Positions 46,198 through 58,632 are shown, numbered from the stretch's first letter. The stretch is 64,000 nucleotides of DNA from Coriolopsis trogii (GCA_020543525.1 JAHYIO010000008.1:434001-498000); one strand, 5' to 3'. The notes: generated from the sequence alone by a model not told the origin. Numbers and translations: made by a program.

Positions 46198-46205
46198 TAT
46201 AAAAG
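46198..46205 (+). promoter_or_regulatory. TATA box of the small ORF at 46246
   Basis: TATAAAAG, 41 nt before an ATG in a favourable context (GACCATGG). The match to the canonical TATA sequence is the clearest in the window. Confidence 0.55.
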
Positions 46206-46245
46206 GGTCCTTGCATGCGTTTGGCAGGGTCAGAAAATCAAGACC

Positions 46246-46487
46246 ATGGACGCCCAACCAATCTCCCGCGACAACAGCTGTGACGAGGCTGTCATCCTGA
46301 CAGCGCGTCGCATTCGGTTGATGAGGGTAACAGCCCGTCGACTCTCGAACGACGAGGAGGTCAATGAGCCACCGAAGACCAGCGAATCTAGTCAGGTGAG
46401 ACATTCTCCGGTCGAAGTAAACTCCCACTGATGCTCGAAGTATTGACGTTCCAGGGAGGACGATTGTCATCGCACGCTTCATCATGA
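46246..46487 (+). CDS. possible 60-residue small protein
   Basis: Exons 46246-46395 and 46455-46487 join in phase 0 through a 59-nt intron with GTGAGA donor, a TATTGAC branch-like site and CCAG acceptor. The product begins MDAQPISRDNSCDEAVILTA and is basic in the middle (RRIRLMRVTARRLS), ending GGRLSSHASS. There is no signal peptide, membrane span or known motif. It is supported mainly by promoter and splice signals; it could equally be the 5' end of a decayed gene. Confidence 0.3.
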
Positions 46488-47174
46488 CTCGTGCGACGTG
46501 GGGCACACAGGCAATGGTGGATCTGAACATTATGGAGTGAAAACGCCCTATATACACAATCCCGCAACAATTGACACGTACTATCAGAAAGCTCTTGAGC
46601 GTGGATAGGCGAGGGTTCGCCCTAGCGGTATCAGAGCATGGAAAGACACCTTGCTGTTGGTTGCAGGATCGATCGAGCTCGCCGCGAGTTTTGGTGGATT
46701 TATCCCCTGTTTGTTCAAACGTCTTATAAAGAGTGGCATCAGGACGCAGTCAGTTTTCAGATAGAATGGTATGTATACTGTGTGGAGAGCAGGGGATCAA
46801 GCTGCCGTTCGTTTTCGATGGCGTAGGTGGGGACCCATGGCACTCCAACGAAAGAAATCACTGGGAGTGTCCGGGGGCATGTTTGCCACGCCAAACCAAG
46901 AACTGTACTTTTACGACTCGACGATGACCTCCATGTACTGATCAAGCAGGAAACAAGCAGTAAGAATTCCATTAATTCGTGTTGCGTAGCTCCTGACATA
47001 CATACCAGGCTCAACATTAAGGCCAACTACAACAAGCCCTGCGGAATCAAATCGAACAGCCGTGCCTATCTGACGTTGGGCTGAAGACCTTGACCTCCTG
47101 GCTCTCTGCCGTAGTTGACAACGATCAACACGATAGTATCACGTCATCCCTACTGTGAGGCTCTTGGAACCAGC

Positions 47175-47978
47175 ATGCACCCCTTTCTTCAGCAGTTTCG
47201 CGCACACCATGCTTCCCGCATTTTCGTGCCTAGGGCTGAGCCGTGTCGCCTCCGCCGATATTATGGGCAGAATCATGACCAAAGAGATGGCATAATTGCT
47301 CCCACTCCCTTGCCCTCAAACTTTCTCAGTCTCTACAGACTGTTTCTCCGGTTAACAGCGGCATCCGTGCTTTCGGAGCGGGCTGCGACTGCATCCTTGC
47401 GGCGCCTCTGGCGCCCCGCCTTTACACAAGCGGCCGCAGTGATCCAGGAGCTGCAAAGCGATACAATCCCTTCGGCGCGACGTCACACGCTCACGGATTG
47501 GCTCACGCGATGGGAAAGCCGAAGTGCGTACCACAGGCTTTCCACCCTGAATGCCGACGCCCGCCGCTGACTTCTGTTCGCACTGTCAATCTGCTCCTCG
47601 CGCTGACGCCACGCACACGCACGCGACACACAATTCATCCCCCGTCTATTCATAGTGGACGAAACGCTATCGCTGCTGTATAGCTCTGCGGTCGCGCGGG
47701 GCCTTTCCCATCAAGTCATTCGTAATCTGAACCTGCTCGTGACGAAAAATGAGTGGTTCTTCAACCCAAATCCGGCTCAAGTTGGAGGCGTGTGGGACGG
47801 CCAGCTCCCTCCGGACCATCGCCTGTACCATACTGCGAGAGGGAAGAAGGTGAAGAGCGGGCCTCAACAGGAAAGGGACCGTCTGTCGGAGAGGTCGACG
47901 CAGATTCTAGGCGATTTAATCGGGATGGCGGAAGGAGCTGGAGGCTTGTCGCTGGGAAGGGTGCACCGAAGGCGGTGA
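47175..47978 (+). CDS. mitochondrial LYR-motif (Complex1_LYR) protein
   Basis: Exons 47175-47523 and 47656-47978 join inside a codon (CGA then A-TG GAC) to give 223 residues. The N-terminal 30 residues are basic with few acids (RAHHASRIFVPRAEPCRLRR), a plausible mitochondrial presequence. The LYR signature is NFLSLYRLFLRLTAAS, followed by the helix TASLRRLWRPAFTQ, as in LYRM proteins that act with the mitochondrial acyl-carrier protein in Fe-S cluster delivery or respiratory-complex assembly. Exon 2 gives LSLLYSSAVARGLSHQVIRN and WFFNPNPAQVGGVWDGQLPP, an extended C-terminal part not found in the short animal LYRMs. Exact partner unknown. A single-exon reading would stop early at 47568. Confidence 0.72.
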
Positions 47979-49178
47979 TTCAATATGGTTTTTGCTACCG
48001 CAGGACTCCTTGCGGTCCCTCAACCGACGAAGGGCGCATCAAAAGTGACTCTGCCAGTGTAATCCCTGAGGGGCATTTACAGCATGTACGTTGCCAAACG
48101 GCAACAACGTGGGCACTCGGGACAATGCTCGCAGACACCGATCACAGCAGATACCCTTGATGAGTGTGAGTAAGAGTAAGCTCGACGGCGGGCGCGTCGC
48201 ACTTCAGCCACCTGGATTACAGGCGCACTCGAAGGCCTCCCGAATCCCGACCTTTGGGTCGGGCCTGGGTGGGCGATGCACTCGGGCGCAAGATACGGCA
48301 CCACCAATGTTGGCAGTGGCTGTCTTGAGGGTGAGTCCTGTTATTCTTGATAATATCTATCATTCATAAGCTCCTCATATATATCGTTCGATATAACGAC
48401 GCCACTAGCACCACCAAACCTGTTCAGTAGTGAAGGAGATTGCCCCATATTGTGCGCGCCCATAAACATCACAGAGCCTCCTTTGATGAGATCCATCGGA
48501 TCACGGGGAGATTGATCGAGGACGGTTCAGGTTCCCCTTACTGTGCGACGAAGCGCTGATGTGCACCTCCGCCGCGCATTAGACTTTTGTACCATATAAG
48601 TGCAGCACCTACCTCATGCTGTATGCCATGTCGTCTGACGTTCACTTTCTGAGGTGGTGAGTATTTGTGTCCTCGAGTTCCCATTCCGCTCGATAGCTGA
48701 AATGATCGCTAGTTGGTCGCCTTGCGATTTACTTGCAAAGTGATCGCATGCACTCGCTTCTGATTGGCCAGCGACGGCCGCGTGCCGGATGATGTATCTG
48801 CAGATGCGAACCACAACTTATGCTCGTCCGCTATGGTAGGTAACCGCTCTTTCCTGATATGTCTGTAGGGAGGAGCTGCCCATTCTCATGCGCGCCTTGC
48901 CGTGGGTCCTGACCCTGCAGATCCGCGCGCTTAATGGTGCCAACCATCCACCCCACGGTCGGGAAACGCAAAAGACGTTTGGCACCGCGCGTGTGATTGA
49001 TGCGAGGGGCAAACATTGCAGATCGCTCAGTAGGGCTGTCCAATCCTGCTGGTCCAATCGAGGGTGAGGCACACCAGCGCGGACCAAGCCGCGAGGCGCG
49101 GCTGTGAACAAAGGCCGGTACATATACCCACATCTGTTGCGCACACATGATCGAACCCCGTCTTGTCCGCGCTGTACG
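47979..49178. other. intergenic, no gene seen
   Basis: About 1.2 kb. The minus-strand frames at 48818-49213 and 48077-48307 have neither motifs nor consistent splice options. Region contains the promoter of the gene at 49179; its sequence is CT-rich just before the start. Confidence 0.5.
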
Positions 49179-50566
49179 ATGCATCCGTCTCCCCTGGCTA
49201 CCACGTCAATCACTGGCAGCAGCGGCGGTGGTGTCCCCCATCATCAGCATGCAGACGGTCAAGGGCCCCATGGCGGCTTCTCTTCGATGACATACTTATC
49301 CCTGCGCATCAATGCGTCCTCCGCCACTTCACCTTCGTTTTCTCTCCCGTTTCGTTCGCCTTGTTCTGCCCGCCCTGCGTCTGTGCCCAGGGCGCTTCCC
49401 AGTCCACCGATTTCGGGCAATCGAGGATTAGGATTCAAGAGTTCGCAAAACCTGGCCATGGCCGCTGTGCGACCAAAGCTTTCGGTGCTCCCGTCCAGCG
49501 GAGCGGAGTGTGCCCGGAGCATGACGCGCTCGCCAGTCTCTGACTTCCTCGACATGAAGTCATGCCCGGCGAGCCCGGTGACCGAACCAGTCTCGGTGTC
49601 TGTGACAACTCAGGTCAAGGTACGTGCTTCAGCGACCGTTTGCTTCCACCGAACGCGAGCTGAGATTGGCATCGTGTGCATCAGGCGGCTTCGACGCCAG
49701 TGCCGCAACCAAGTGTCAAGAAAATGCGGCGAAGGGTAGCCCTCCTGAGCGGCGTACATCTAAACCTGCCAAACTCACCAGTGGTCGGGCCCTCCCCTCC
49801 TGGAAGCTCGCGCGCGTGGACGTTCACGGCGGAATGGGACTCGACTCACGACGAGTTCGTGTTTAGCGATCTGGAAAGCGCGAATTCGGGCTCCTCGAGC
49901 GGGGTCCTTGCCTCGTCGTCATCAGCATCTTCATCTGCATCTATGACGTCCCCGTCAATGTCCACCAAGTTGCGGATATTCCCGAGCGCGATCCCGTTCG
50001 ATGTGAGCGAAGACGGAGTATCCGAGTTCGAGGTTCTCTCGCCGCCCCCGGTCGTTTCCGTAAGCCCGTATTTCCAAGACATGTCTTCGAAGTCCTCTTC
50101 CTCGAATTCTTCCTCAGCAAGCACTTCACCTTTGTCACCCGCCGTCTCCGACATCTTCGACCTTTACACTCGGACGCCGAGCACGCACTCATTTCCCTTC
50201 AACCGCGACGGCGACGACGACGACACGTCGTCATTGTCCAGCGCCCCTTCATCACCCATCATTGGCACGCCCTCTCCGACGAGGGCGTCGCCGTCACCCT
50301 CGTTCAAGAACAACCGGTTCCAACCGCCTGTCATCTCCGTGACCTTCTTCGAGGACCACGCGCCCCACGGGTCCGGGTACACAGCGGCACCGCCTGTTAT
50401 GGACCAGAGACCGCTCGCCGCACCCGCATCTGCATTCGAGCCCGTCTCGTGGCAGCCTCCTTCTAGCGGGTTTGCTCACGTCGTTGCGCCGCACTCTGCG
50501 GGTATCCCTTGGCGGCGGCGACCGCTCCCGCCTGTGCCTGTCCGGACATCTGGACCCGCGCTGTGA
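49179..50566 (+). CDS. hypothetical Ser-rich protein
   Basis: Exons 49179-49619 and 49685-50566 join in phase 0 (TTQVK then AASTPVPQPSVKKMRRRVAL), giving 440 residues. The protein is low-complexity overall, rich in Ser, Pro and Ala, with a moderately conserved core AWTFTAEWDSTHDEFVFSDL that may form a short folded or binding segment, a Ser run (SSSSASSSASMTS), and a basic end IPWRRRPLPPVPVRTSGPAL. No domain recognised. The ATG at 49179 is chosen because the preceding in-frame ATG at 49104 adds text without similarity in composition. A nuclear or cell-wall-signalling role is possible but not shown. Confidence 0.65.
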
Positions 50567-52237
50567 CGGCTCGCCTGACCCACTTCGATTCCATTTGTTC
50601 CCCCTTACATTGTTGTTTCGCTTTTGCCTTCGCACATACCATCTTCTTCCAGCGGACATACTTTTTCCAGCATTCTGCGTATTTCTTACTTCATATTCTT
50701 CTATTCATCGCAGCTAACTAAATTAATCTGCTGGTCAATTCGTCATTTCATACCCTTCTTACTTATACAGGACTCACCGCCATGTGTACATCAGAGTCCA
50801 CTACGCCATGACTTGTCCCTACATCCCTACACACTTCACGCACCACCGCAATCCGTCTCCTCTTCCAGGAAGGTTGCCGACACCCCTCGCACATCATCCC
50901 CATCCCATCCGTGCCCAAAACATCCCCGTGATACGTTGCAAGCATTGTCAATAGCAGAAGTAGACAGACGCCACCAGGAAGCGTAATGTGTATGTGTACC
51001 CTACCGACACCGGTATCGCCTTTCCCTTGACCGGATGGTGACTGGTCCCATCCCCCTCCCTGGCTCTACACGTACGTCTCATGCTCCTCTATGTCAATGC
51101 TATGTTATCGTTTCGCGCACTCTAGTTCACCTGCCTTGGAACACGTCGCTAGACTGACCGTGACAATTGGCAGCACCGACTTGGGCGTGCACGCAGTCTC
51201 CGTTCCCATGATTGTACGTCCTCTGACCGCGTATCGACGACCCCTCACGTCGGACATCGGGCATCACACATCGGCTGTCCGGTAAACTGCGCATCTGGCC
51301 ATGTCAACGCGCTCACAGAGGCCCTGGATCTGATGCAGACATGGACCTTCCCGTGGAGAGCTTTGACCGTTGACGACATCCCCGACACGTATCTAGCAAC
51401 TTCGTGCCAGAACTCCCAGCAGAACCACGTCGGGATCAAACGCGGACTTGTGGCCCTCATACAACCGGCCTTCTCTTCCATTCTGACCTTCGAGATTGAC
51501 ATCCTTCTGCTTCCCCGGAGCAGTGTCTTCTCCGTCGGCGGGCTGCCTTCTTGGGACCGCAAGATGTCGTGGTCGTGAGATCTTCCCGCTTCTGCCTCTC
51601 ATGTCGTGGGCCTGGAGTGCGTGAGCTGCTTCTACTGCATGCACACCGCATGGAAGAGCGTGGAAATGATCGACCGGTCACTGAGGAGCCAATGTGGTTC
51701 ATGGAGCTCTTCAGGTTTGGCACAACTGCGTGACAGGCACGCGTGCATTCATTCCGTCTCCATGTCAGACTATTCATGGCTTGCGTTCTGCATCGAAGTA
51801 TAGTGCTCGGCACGGACGTGATGAATCGTCGAGCGCACAAGGTAATGACGGATTCAACAGCAACTAGCACCTGGTGGCGACAACATCTCTTGCAGTGTGG
51901 CCAGGGTGGACTGTTGGTTCTCGGACAGAATCTGAATGTGGCGCATGCCTCGGAATTTGGATGGTGGGATGCGCATGATTCGTCTACGGGAAGTTCGTGA
52001 GCTCTACAAACAGTGATATGATGTGGAATCAGAGATTCCTATCTGCGTAGTGTACTGTACGTATAGTGTGTGTGCGCATCGCGGGAATGCCAGAATATCT
52101 TGATCCATGACGCATACATACCACCGCCGCCATGATCAAGTAGCTGCAGAGCATCAAGGCTCGCGCTGGCCGTCCTCGCATATCGTACAACCCTTGCCAC
52201 CCTTGACGTCCTCACCTCAGCTTCCCTCCAAGACACT
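50567..52237. other. 1.7-kb gene-free stretch between two convergent genes
   Basis: The first 0.4 kb is pyrimidine-rich and is probably the 3' untranslated region of the gene ending at 50566. The rest has only short open frames (for example 51333-51578 plus, 51457-51870 minus) that overlap each other antisense and carry no motif. A noncoding transcript cannot be excluded. Confidence 0.45.
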
Positions 52238-55200
52238 TCACGATCGCTCCCGCTCGCGCATGCTCTGCTCGACCCGGGCCATCGCGCTCGCGACGTCCTT
52301 CAGGAAAGCGTCCTCCCCAAGGAGGTCCACGATGCCGGCCGTCTTGAATGACGCGCGGGGGCCATGTTTGAGGTGTGTGATGTACAGCCCGACGCCGCGG
52401 TTCTAGTTACGGCAGAGAACACAGCGGAAGCATCCGCGCCCATGCAGATGTCGATATGGATTCCGAGGGTCGATGAGGATGTAAATGACAGGGAGCAGAT
52501 AGCGAAGACACCAGTCAGCCTGATGAACTGTTTTCGCCATGAAACCGGTTACGGGGACGAACCTTGTATGTCTCAACTAGTTCCTGGAAAATCTGGACCG
52601 CCCTACGCAGTAGAGCGAACGAGTGTCAGCAGCGGCACAAGCAGCTCGGCGCCGGAAACAGCACTTACGAGGCGTCTATGCTGTCCACGTCGGCCAGATG
52701 GAAGACCAAAACGCTCGCCGCATGCCTTGACGGCTCGTCTGCAGGGTGATGTTTGCTGTGTCCGTACAGCTCAAGCCTTCTCAGCCGTTCTGCAGTGTGC
52801 AACACGCGTCCCGTGGAAGGGCGGGATCGTGCCGTACGTCAGTGCTCCATCGTGAAACACGAGAACAAATCGTTAGGGCCGACGCACCTTTCAGCTGTGC
52901 GGTATTGGCTGCGGTCCCAAACAGGATCACCAAAGTGTCGTCAGCAGGGAAGACATGCATGAAAGCACCCGTGAGCAACGCGCACCGAAGTCGAGATTCT
53001 CTCGGATACGGACGATGAGCACCCCGGACGCATCCTCCTCCGCCTCCGGGTTCTCGTCAATCGGCTTCCAGCGCTCCGTGCCAGGGATGCGGCCCTATGG
53101 GTCAGTCAACGTCACCTCTGCATACCACAACGTAAGAAGGCTAGCGACTTACCAGGATAGTCATGCGCGGCCGCGAAGACCGCCGGACGACCAACAAAAG
53201 AGATATGACCACACTGACCGCAATCCCAATCTCGACGTTCCAGATGATGGTCAGGAAGAACGTCAAGGACATGAGCAGGAGGTCGATCCATGCCCTCATC
53301 CTATGCCGTGTACCGGTCAGTTCCCCAACACGCCAGCTGTAGATACGAATGCGCCTACGCACTTCCAATAGAACTTCGCATCGTGCGGAAGCTCTGAGAG
53401 TAGCGAGAATACTATCAGACAGATGCTGATCGATGTGGCTCGTCAGTTCCGATCGCGTCTCCAGCGCTGACCACCGCGCTCACATAGACGCCAGCACGCA
53501 TTTCGGCAGGTAATAGAGCCAGGGGAGGAGAAAGAACGTGGCGAGCAGCACGAATGTCGAGGTCACGAGCGACGCCATCTGCGTGCGTCCACCAAGGTCG
53601 CCATTCAACTTCGACCTGGCGGTTCTCGATAGTCAGAGAGGTTTTGCAGCATCAGGATACCCGAATTACCTGGTGATAGACCCGTAGGCGGGCAGTGTCC
53701 CAGGGATGAAGGCGCCGACAATGTTACCCGCACCCAGGGCTACAAGCTCGCGGTTAGGGCTGATGCTGTACCCGAACCTCCCTGCGTTCTGCTTTGCAGC
53801 GACAATGCTGTCCAAGAATCCGACGACCGCAATGAGCCTGCCGCGCGCCCCGCCCGTCAATCACATATTTCAAGTATGTTACGGGGCGCATCACTCACAC
53901 TGCAGTCGACGTCGTCCGCCTGAGGTATTTCAGCGTGATCTTGCGAAGCGGAAACTGAATGAATGAGCTTCCGGTGTTTATCGGCACCGACCCGAGAATC
54001 TCGACCCCGTCCTGGTCCCAATCGAACTCGTCGGACAATACTGCAGGCGGTATTCAGAATAGGTACGCATACGAAGGGTGGACGTCTACTTACTCGTCGA
54101 CACCACCACGACAAGGAACACCTCCGGCAAGCGGTAGATGAACCAGTACTTCTTGAACGCTTGCTTCACGCTGCGTATGCCCACCAGGATCGCGAGGGCC
54201 CCAAAGCTGATGACGGTGGTCAACTTGTGGGCGTGCGTGAACGCATTCTCGATGAGGAAGAGGAGTTTGTCCATCGTAGACTTTGGCTGAAGGACGTGCT
54301 CAAGCTTCGTCAGACCAAACATGGGGATCAGCTGCTCGCTGCGGGTTTTGGTCAGTGCAAAGAAACAGCATGGATACCGCAAGAGGGGACGAACATCATG
54401 ATGACGACGGCCACAGCAGTCACGAATCCGCGCAGGAGAGCACGACTGAGGACGACATCGAGGAACCCGAGCCTGAAGAGCCCAAGCAAGAAGCTGATGA
54501 GGCCGACCTGGAAAGTGATGATGGTCGAAATCGCGAGAGATATGGCATTGGGATCGATAGGATGAGTATGCGGGTCTGAGTGGAGGATCTCGTCGACGGC
54601 CTGGCCGACAAGTAGAGAGAGCGCAGCCTCCGGTGCGACGTTGAGTTGCCTGGAGGTCCCTAGCAGTGCGTACACTATACCCGGGATGGCAGCAGAGAAC
54701 TGACCAGTCATTAGCACCAGGGATACAAATCGCCGACAAAAAAACATACCAGACCCGTTACTGGGCTGAGCTTTGCGAGCGACGACGCGTACGAGACAGA
54801 CTGCGGAATGAGCATACTGGCTACTGTCATTCCAGCGAGGAAATCTCCAGCAAACCTATGTATGCGGTCAGCGGGTATATGGAGTCCTGAACTTTGCACT
54901 GTACGTACAAAGAAAACGAGTATTCGGGTATCCATGCGGTCGACGGTACGTAGTAGCGAACTTTTGCCCATGTCGATTTCCTGCGCCATAACGGAGGCCG
55001 GCCGTCAGTTCCTGTCATGATCAATGGGGTCTCAGTCACAGCTCGATATTATGACCACCCAGTAAGAGCGAGTTCGAGTTCAATCCTGGCCTATCACTCT
55101 GGTACTGCGTTTCCGTGTGTGACCGGACTAATGACCTTACACCGAACTATTCGAGCGAAAGGAGCCCCCTTAGGATATGTCGTGATTCTCAACAAGGTAA

Positions 55201-55617
55201 CGCTCGCATTTGGGTACATACACGCAACCAGAGAAGTGGGACGCGCGCACTGGAAGTGGCGAGGCTGGACGGGTTGCACTCCCGCTGTTCCAGCAAATAC
55301 TTCTCGATGTCTTGGACTGTGTGGTAGGCCTGCCCCATCCGAACATGCATGACATGCCAGAGGCCTCTCCTCAAGCGCTCTACATGAGATTGAGAGGACT
55401 CACCTGTGTGAACCGGGCCTTCCTCCGCTTCCCCAATGTCTCGCCGTCCCTCACCGAGCAACGCGGTATGCTCTCCCGGCTCTGACTCCGGGAACGCAGG
55501 AGTCCTGGGCGTCACAGCGCCACTACCTGGAAGGCTTGAGGTCACTGACGCATATCCAGAGATAGATTGGGTGCTGTAGGGACGAAGGGTGCCGGTCTTG
55601 GAGGAGTCGGGATCCAT
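52238..55617 (-). CDS. SulP-family anion (sulfate) transporter with STAS domain
   Basis: Plasma-membrane anion transporter of the SLC26/SulP family, probably sulfate. The start at 55617 gives MDPDSSKTGTLRPYSTQSIS and an N-terminal Ser-rich cytoplasmic part; exons then read STWAKVRYYVPSTAWIPEYS, DFLAGMTVASMLIPQSVSYA (the SulP signature), GIVYALLGTSRQLNVAPEAA, ISTIITFQVGLISFLLGLFR and LVALGAGNIVGAFIPGTLPA-YGSI, with RSRTNGDL-like loop text between. LLFRLPEVFLVVV-type and LTFFLTIIWNVEIGIAVSVV helices follow. The end, near 52240-52400, is a STAS-like ARASFKTAGIVDLLGEDAFL, DVASAMARVEQSM and stop TGA at 52238-52240. At least a dozen short introns. Expected STAS region lies between about 52240 and 53100. 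Sulfate is the usual substrate; molybdate or oxalate cannot be excluded. Confidence 0.87.
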
Positions 55618-56040
55618 GTAGGCGTTGACTCGGAGGTTGCGGAGACGCTCCGCAGGCACGCCGGTGCTGTTGTTATAACGTTGCGCAGTATCAAGCGTAG
55701 AGTGTCGTAAAGTAGCGTGTGTTTGGAGTAAGTTTATGCTATCGTGAAGCTTAGAAAGACGAAGATAGTGGTGGTCGGCTAGAACGCATCGTCGAAATCG
55801 TCCACGGTCCAGTTCACGGCAGAGGCACATTATGTCGGCCCTCCGGCCCGTAGGAGCCCAGCCAATCAGAGCACATATGTACCGCCTGCACAGCCTCACA
55901 AAATTGGGTACTGCTTCGAAATCGAACAATACTGAGTCTACGCGAAGGGACGGTCTGTCTCCATCCACATCGTCTGTACACCTTTCACCGAGGTTAGTAC
56001 GTCTTGAAGAGGTCAGGGAGCAATTGCAACTCTCGACCCC
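55618..56040. other. divergent promoter region, SulP and macro-domain genes
   Basis: About 0.42 kb between two divergently transcribed genes, so a shared promoter region. A minus-strand frame open through to 56160 continues from the SulP start codon but is not preferred because it has no similarity. No TATA element identified. Confidence 0.5.
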
Positions 56041-56973
56041 ATGGCAGTCAAGTTCATCCTCTTCGACGTCAACCCGTCTCTTGTCCGTCATTGGCAAGCA
56101 GCTTTTGAAGCTCTGGTCCCACCCGAGGCTCGTGACAACATAACTATCGTACAAGCCCAACTTGATGATTTAAAAACCCCCATCGACTGCATCGTTTCTC
56201 CCGCAAACTCGTTTGGAAGGCTAGATGGAGGGTATGTCCAACGTGGCAACCCCCCTGATTCGGTGGCCTGTACTCATAGCACGATGTGCCTATTCTCCAA
56301 GCTTTGACGGGCTTATCTCTGCAGCACTCGCTCCTTCATCGGACCCTGACGCTCTCACACGAACCGCACAAGCCGTTCTTTACCGCCGCTGGCGTGGATA
56401 TGCACCCCCAGGAACATGCACGCTCGTCCCCCTTGACGCCTCGCCTTGCGCGAGCAATTCACTGGGCTGCCGTTTCCTCGCGCTCTGTCCGACTATGCGC
56501 TCTCCCGCATCCGTCTCGTGGCACCGCGAGATCGTATACAACTGTGTATGGTCTCTCCTCGTAGCCATCGACGAGTACAACGCTCAGGTCGCAGTAGCCA
56601 AGGATGAACATCACGTGGAGTCTACCGAGGAGACGAGTGGCTCAAAGACGCAATCCAGTCCGATCGAGACTGTCGTGATGACCGGACTGGCGACCGGGGT
56701 TGGACAAGTGCCTGTTGCGGTGTGCGCAAAACAGACCGCGCTCGCATTCACCCACTTCCACGACGCGGCGAAGAATCCGAAGAAGTGGTCCTCGCTACAG
56801 TGGAGAGATATACGTCAGATGCCCTTAGATACCCCTATTCCCGGAGAAAACCCGCAGAGTGTTCAGGTGCGCTGTGGCGTGCGTTGAGTTATCAGCCTTG
56901 AACACACTGATGAGTTTGGTACCTGTAGAAAGGAGGTATTACGCATTGGATCAAGCGCTTCACTGCCTTCTGA
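56041..56973 (+). CDS. macro-domain protein
   Basis: Exons 56041-56231, 56302-56866 and 56929-56973 are in phase and give 266 residues. The macro fold binds ADP-ribose and its derivatives. Visible: start MAVKFILFDVN, CIVSPANSFGRLDGG joined to FDGLISAALAPSS (the N-x-N/S and GG-x-DG ligand loop of macro domains), CRFLALCPTMRSPA, NCVWSLLVAIDEYN and TVVMTGLATGVGQVPVAVCA (the second ligand loop, usually GTG/GxG). The end is QKGGITHWIKRFTAF. Length and layout suit a stand-alone fungal macro protein (ADP-ribose-1''-phosphate phosphatase or mono-ADP-ribosyl-hydrolase type). The function is probably removal of ADP-ribose marks or ADP-ribose-1''-phosphate from tRNA splicing; which one is not decided by sequence. 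Confidence 0.8.
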
Positions 56974-57301
56974 AAGATACTTGTTGTGCCTTGTATGTCT
57001 TACGATGCGCCGGAGTAGAAGCAATGCCCTCGCAACTCTAGCATATTCTGCCTGCCCGCTATGCACCGCTCAGACACATCCGAAACTGGACGATCATAGT
57101 ACTATTCGGGAGCCGAACAGTGGCAGCACGGCGCACGTGCCGGCGAGCTCCGTATATATGTGCGCCGTCTTTCGACCACGTCCTCATTCGTCCTCTGCAC
57201 CGTGCCGCGCACGCATATCTCGCCCACCTCGCCACACTCTCCTTGACGGATACCTCAACCAGCAGGCCTTACTTCAACCTCCCTCAAACTTTCCGAACGC
57301 A
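56974..57301. other. intergenic
   Basis: About 0.33 kb between two genes on the same strand. The frame open from 56981 runs into the next gene, but its first 107 codons have no matching features. TATATA near 57153 is a possible promoter element for the membrane protein gene. Confidence 0.45.
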
Positions 57302-58632
57302 ATGGCATCCATACTGCTGCTTTACCTGGCACTCTTCATCGTCAACTTCGGTATTGGGTTCGCCCTTCCTCTCGTCAAGCTGGACAACGTCTTCCCCCTC
57401 GCCAAGGGCGTCGTCCTCAACACCACGGATGCCCTTGTGCATCACATCACCACCGTCCTCCTCGCTGCCCTCGCCATCGGACTCACGATCCTCGCGCACA
57501 AGTACCCACGTCAAGCGTCCTCGGTTTGCCACTTTGTCCTCCTCAAGCTCCGCCACGCTGTTCGATTCCTCGTGGTCTGGTCTGTTACCATCTTCTTATA
57601 CTCTCTGGTGTCGGCACTCTTCGGCGGCATCTCTGTTCTATTTCTCGTCATCCGGACCTTAGTCAAGTACGCTTGTCCTTCCCCCGTACCTAGTGGCTCT
57701 ATGCAGGAATATCAAATGGCAGTAGTCTCTTTCCTCGTGAGTGTATCGATACCCCTTTGGCGGGTGCAATGCTGAACATTCATTTAGCCCACCGGGACTA
57801 GGACGCAAGACAGCATCTTTCTTTCTCGCAACTCCAACCAAGGTATGACCTCCCCAGATACGAGATCCTTCAGAAGCTGAGGCAATTATCCACAGTCATC
57901 CTCCGCATTACTCTCGTCTCTCGGTTGGACTCTGGCGTTCACGCAGTCTTGTTCGCATATCATGGCTACGGCGGTGTCCCACGACCTCTCTCTGTCAACT
58001 TCAACAACTCGTCCACCTTGCTCTCCCTTAGGCACTACATCATCAGTACCCAGTCTCACTGTGCGCGCCCCCTCGTTGGAGCTGCAGCGCACTCCGCCGC
58101 TCAGGTGGAAGTCAACCCCATCGACAGTGTTACTCGGAGACTCTTGCCTTGGACGGAGGACATACACTCATTGACAGACAATCACGATACTCCCCATGAG
58201 GACGCCCACCAAGATACATCCACATGCGAGTCGGACTCATTAGCCTCTAGCTCACCTGACTCTGTTCTTGACAAGACCCTCGTCGACACCGCCTCCATTG
58301 TGGAGTTCGCAGACAGAAAGGGGTCCAGCTTGTGTGACGGCAACTGTGAGCCTCTCATTCCCAGCAAGACGAGCACTGCGGCACTCTTCCAAGTGGTTCA
58401 TATCCCTTTCCCCTACGTCACCGTCCCTCTCGTCCAGCCTCAACAATCCTCTGTCAAGAAGGGAAAACTGTGGACGAAGCTCCGGAAGAGCGGGAAAAGG
58501 CTGGTGGCTGGGAAGGAGAGATCCAAGAACGATGGGTCCACGGATCCGGTCAAGCACAGACACTTCAGGATTAAGACCAAGGAGCCCTCGTTCACGCAAG
58601 GGCTCGACTTGCGAATGTTTCCCCATTGGTGA
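57302..58632 (+). CDS. hypothetical membrane protein
   Basis: Unrecognised integral membrane protein. Exon 1 from ATG 57302 contains three hydrophobic segments: SILLLYLALFIVNFGIGFAL, VLLAALAIGLTILAHKY and FLVVWSVTIFLYSLVSALFG with GGISVLFLVIRTLVK, so three or four helices near the N-terminus. It is joined, by an intron near 57670-57790 and possibly another near 57840-57895, to a hydrophilic C-terminal part with VNPIDSVTRRLLPWTEDIHS, a Ser/Asp-rich middle (TSTCESDSLASSSPDSVLDK) and a basic lysine-rich segment (SVKKGKLWTKLRKSGKRLVA) before FTQGLDLRMFPHW. The exact splice sites are uncertain. The small-helix, basic-tail pattern could mean an organelle or plasma-membrane protein with a cytoplasmic interaction tail. 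No family is assigned. Confidence 0.55.

Larger units (their letters stand above)
45860..47174. other. spacer with a possible very small gene
   Basis: About 1.3 kb. A TATA box, strong start context and a spliced frame point to a small gene at 46246-46487 (listed). The rest, including open frames at 46183-46557 and 46757-47026 on the minus strand, has no support. Confidence 0.45.
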
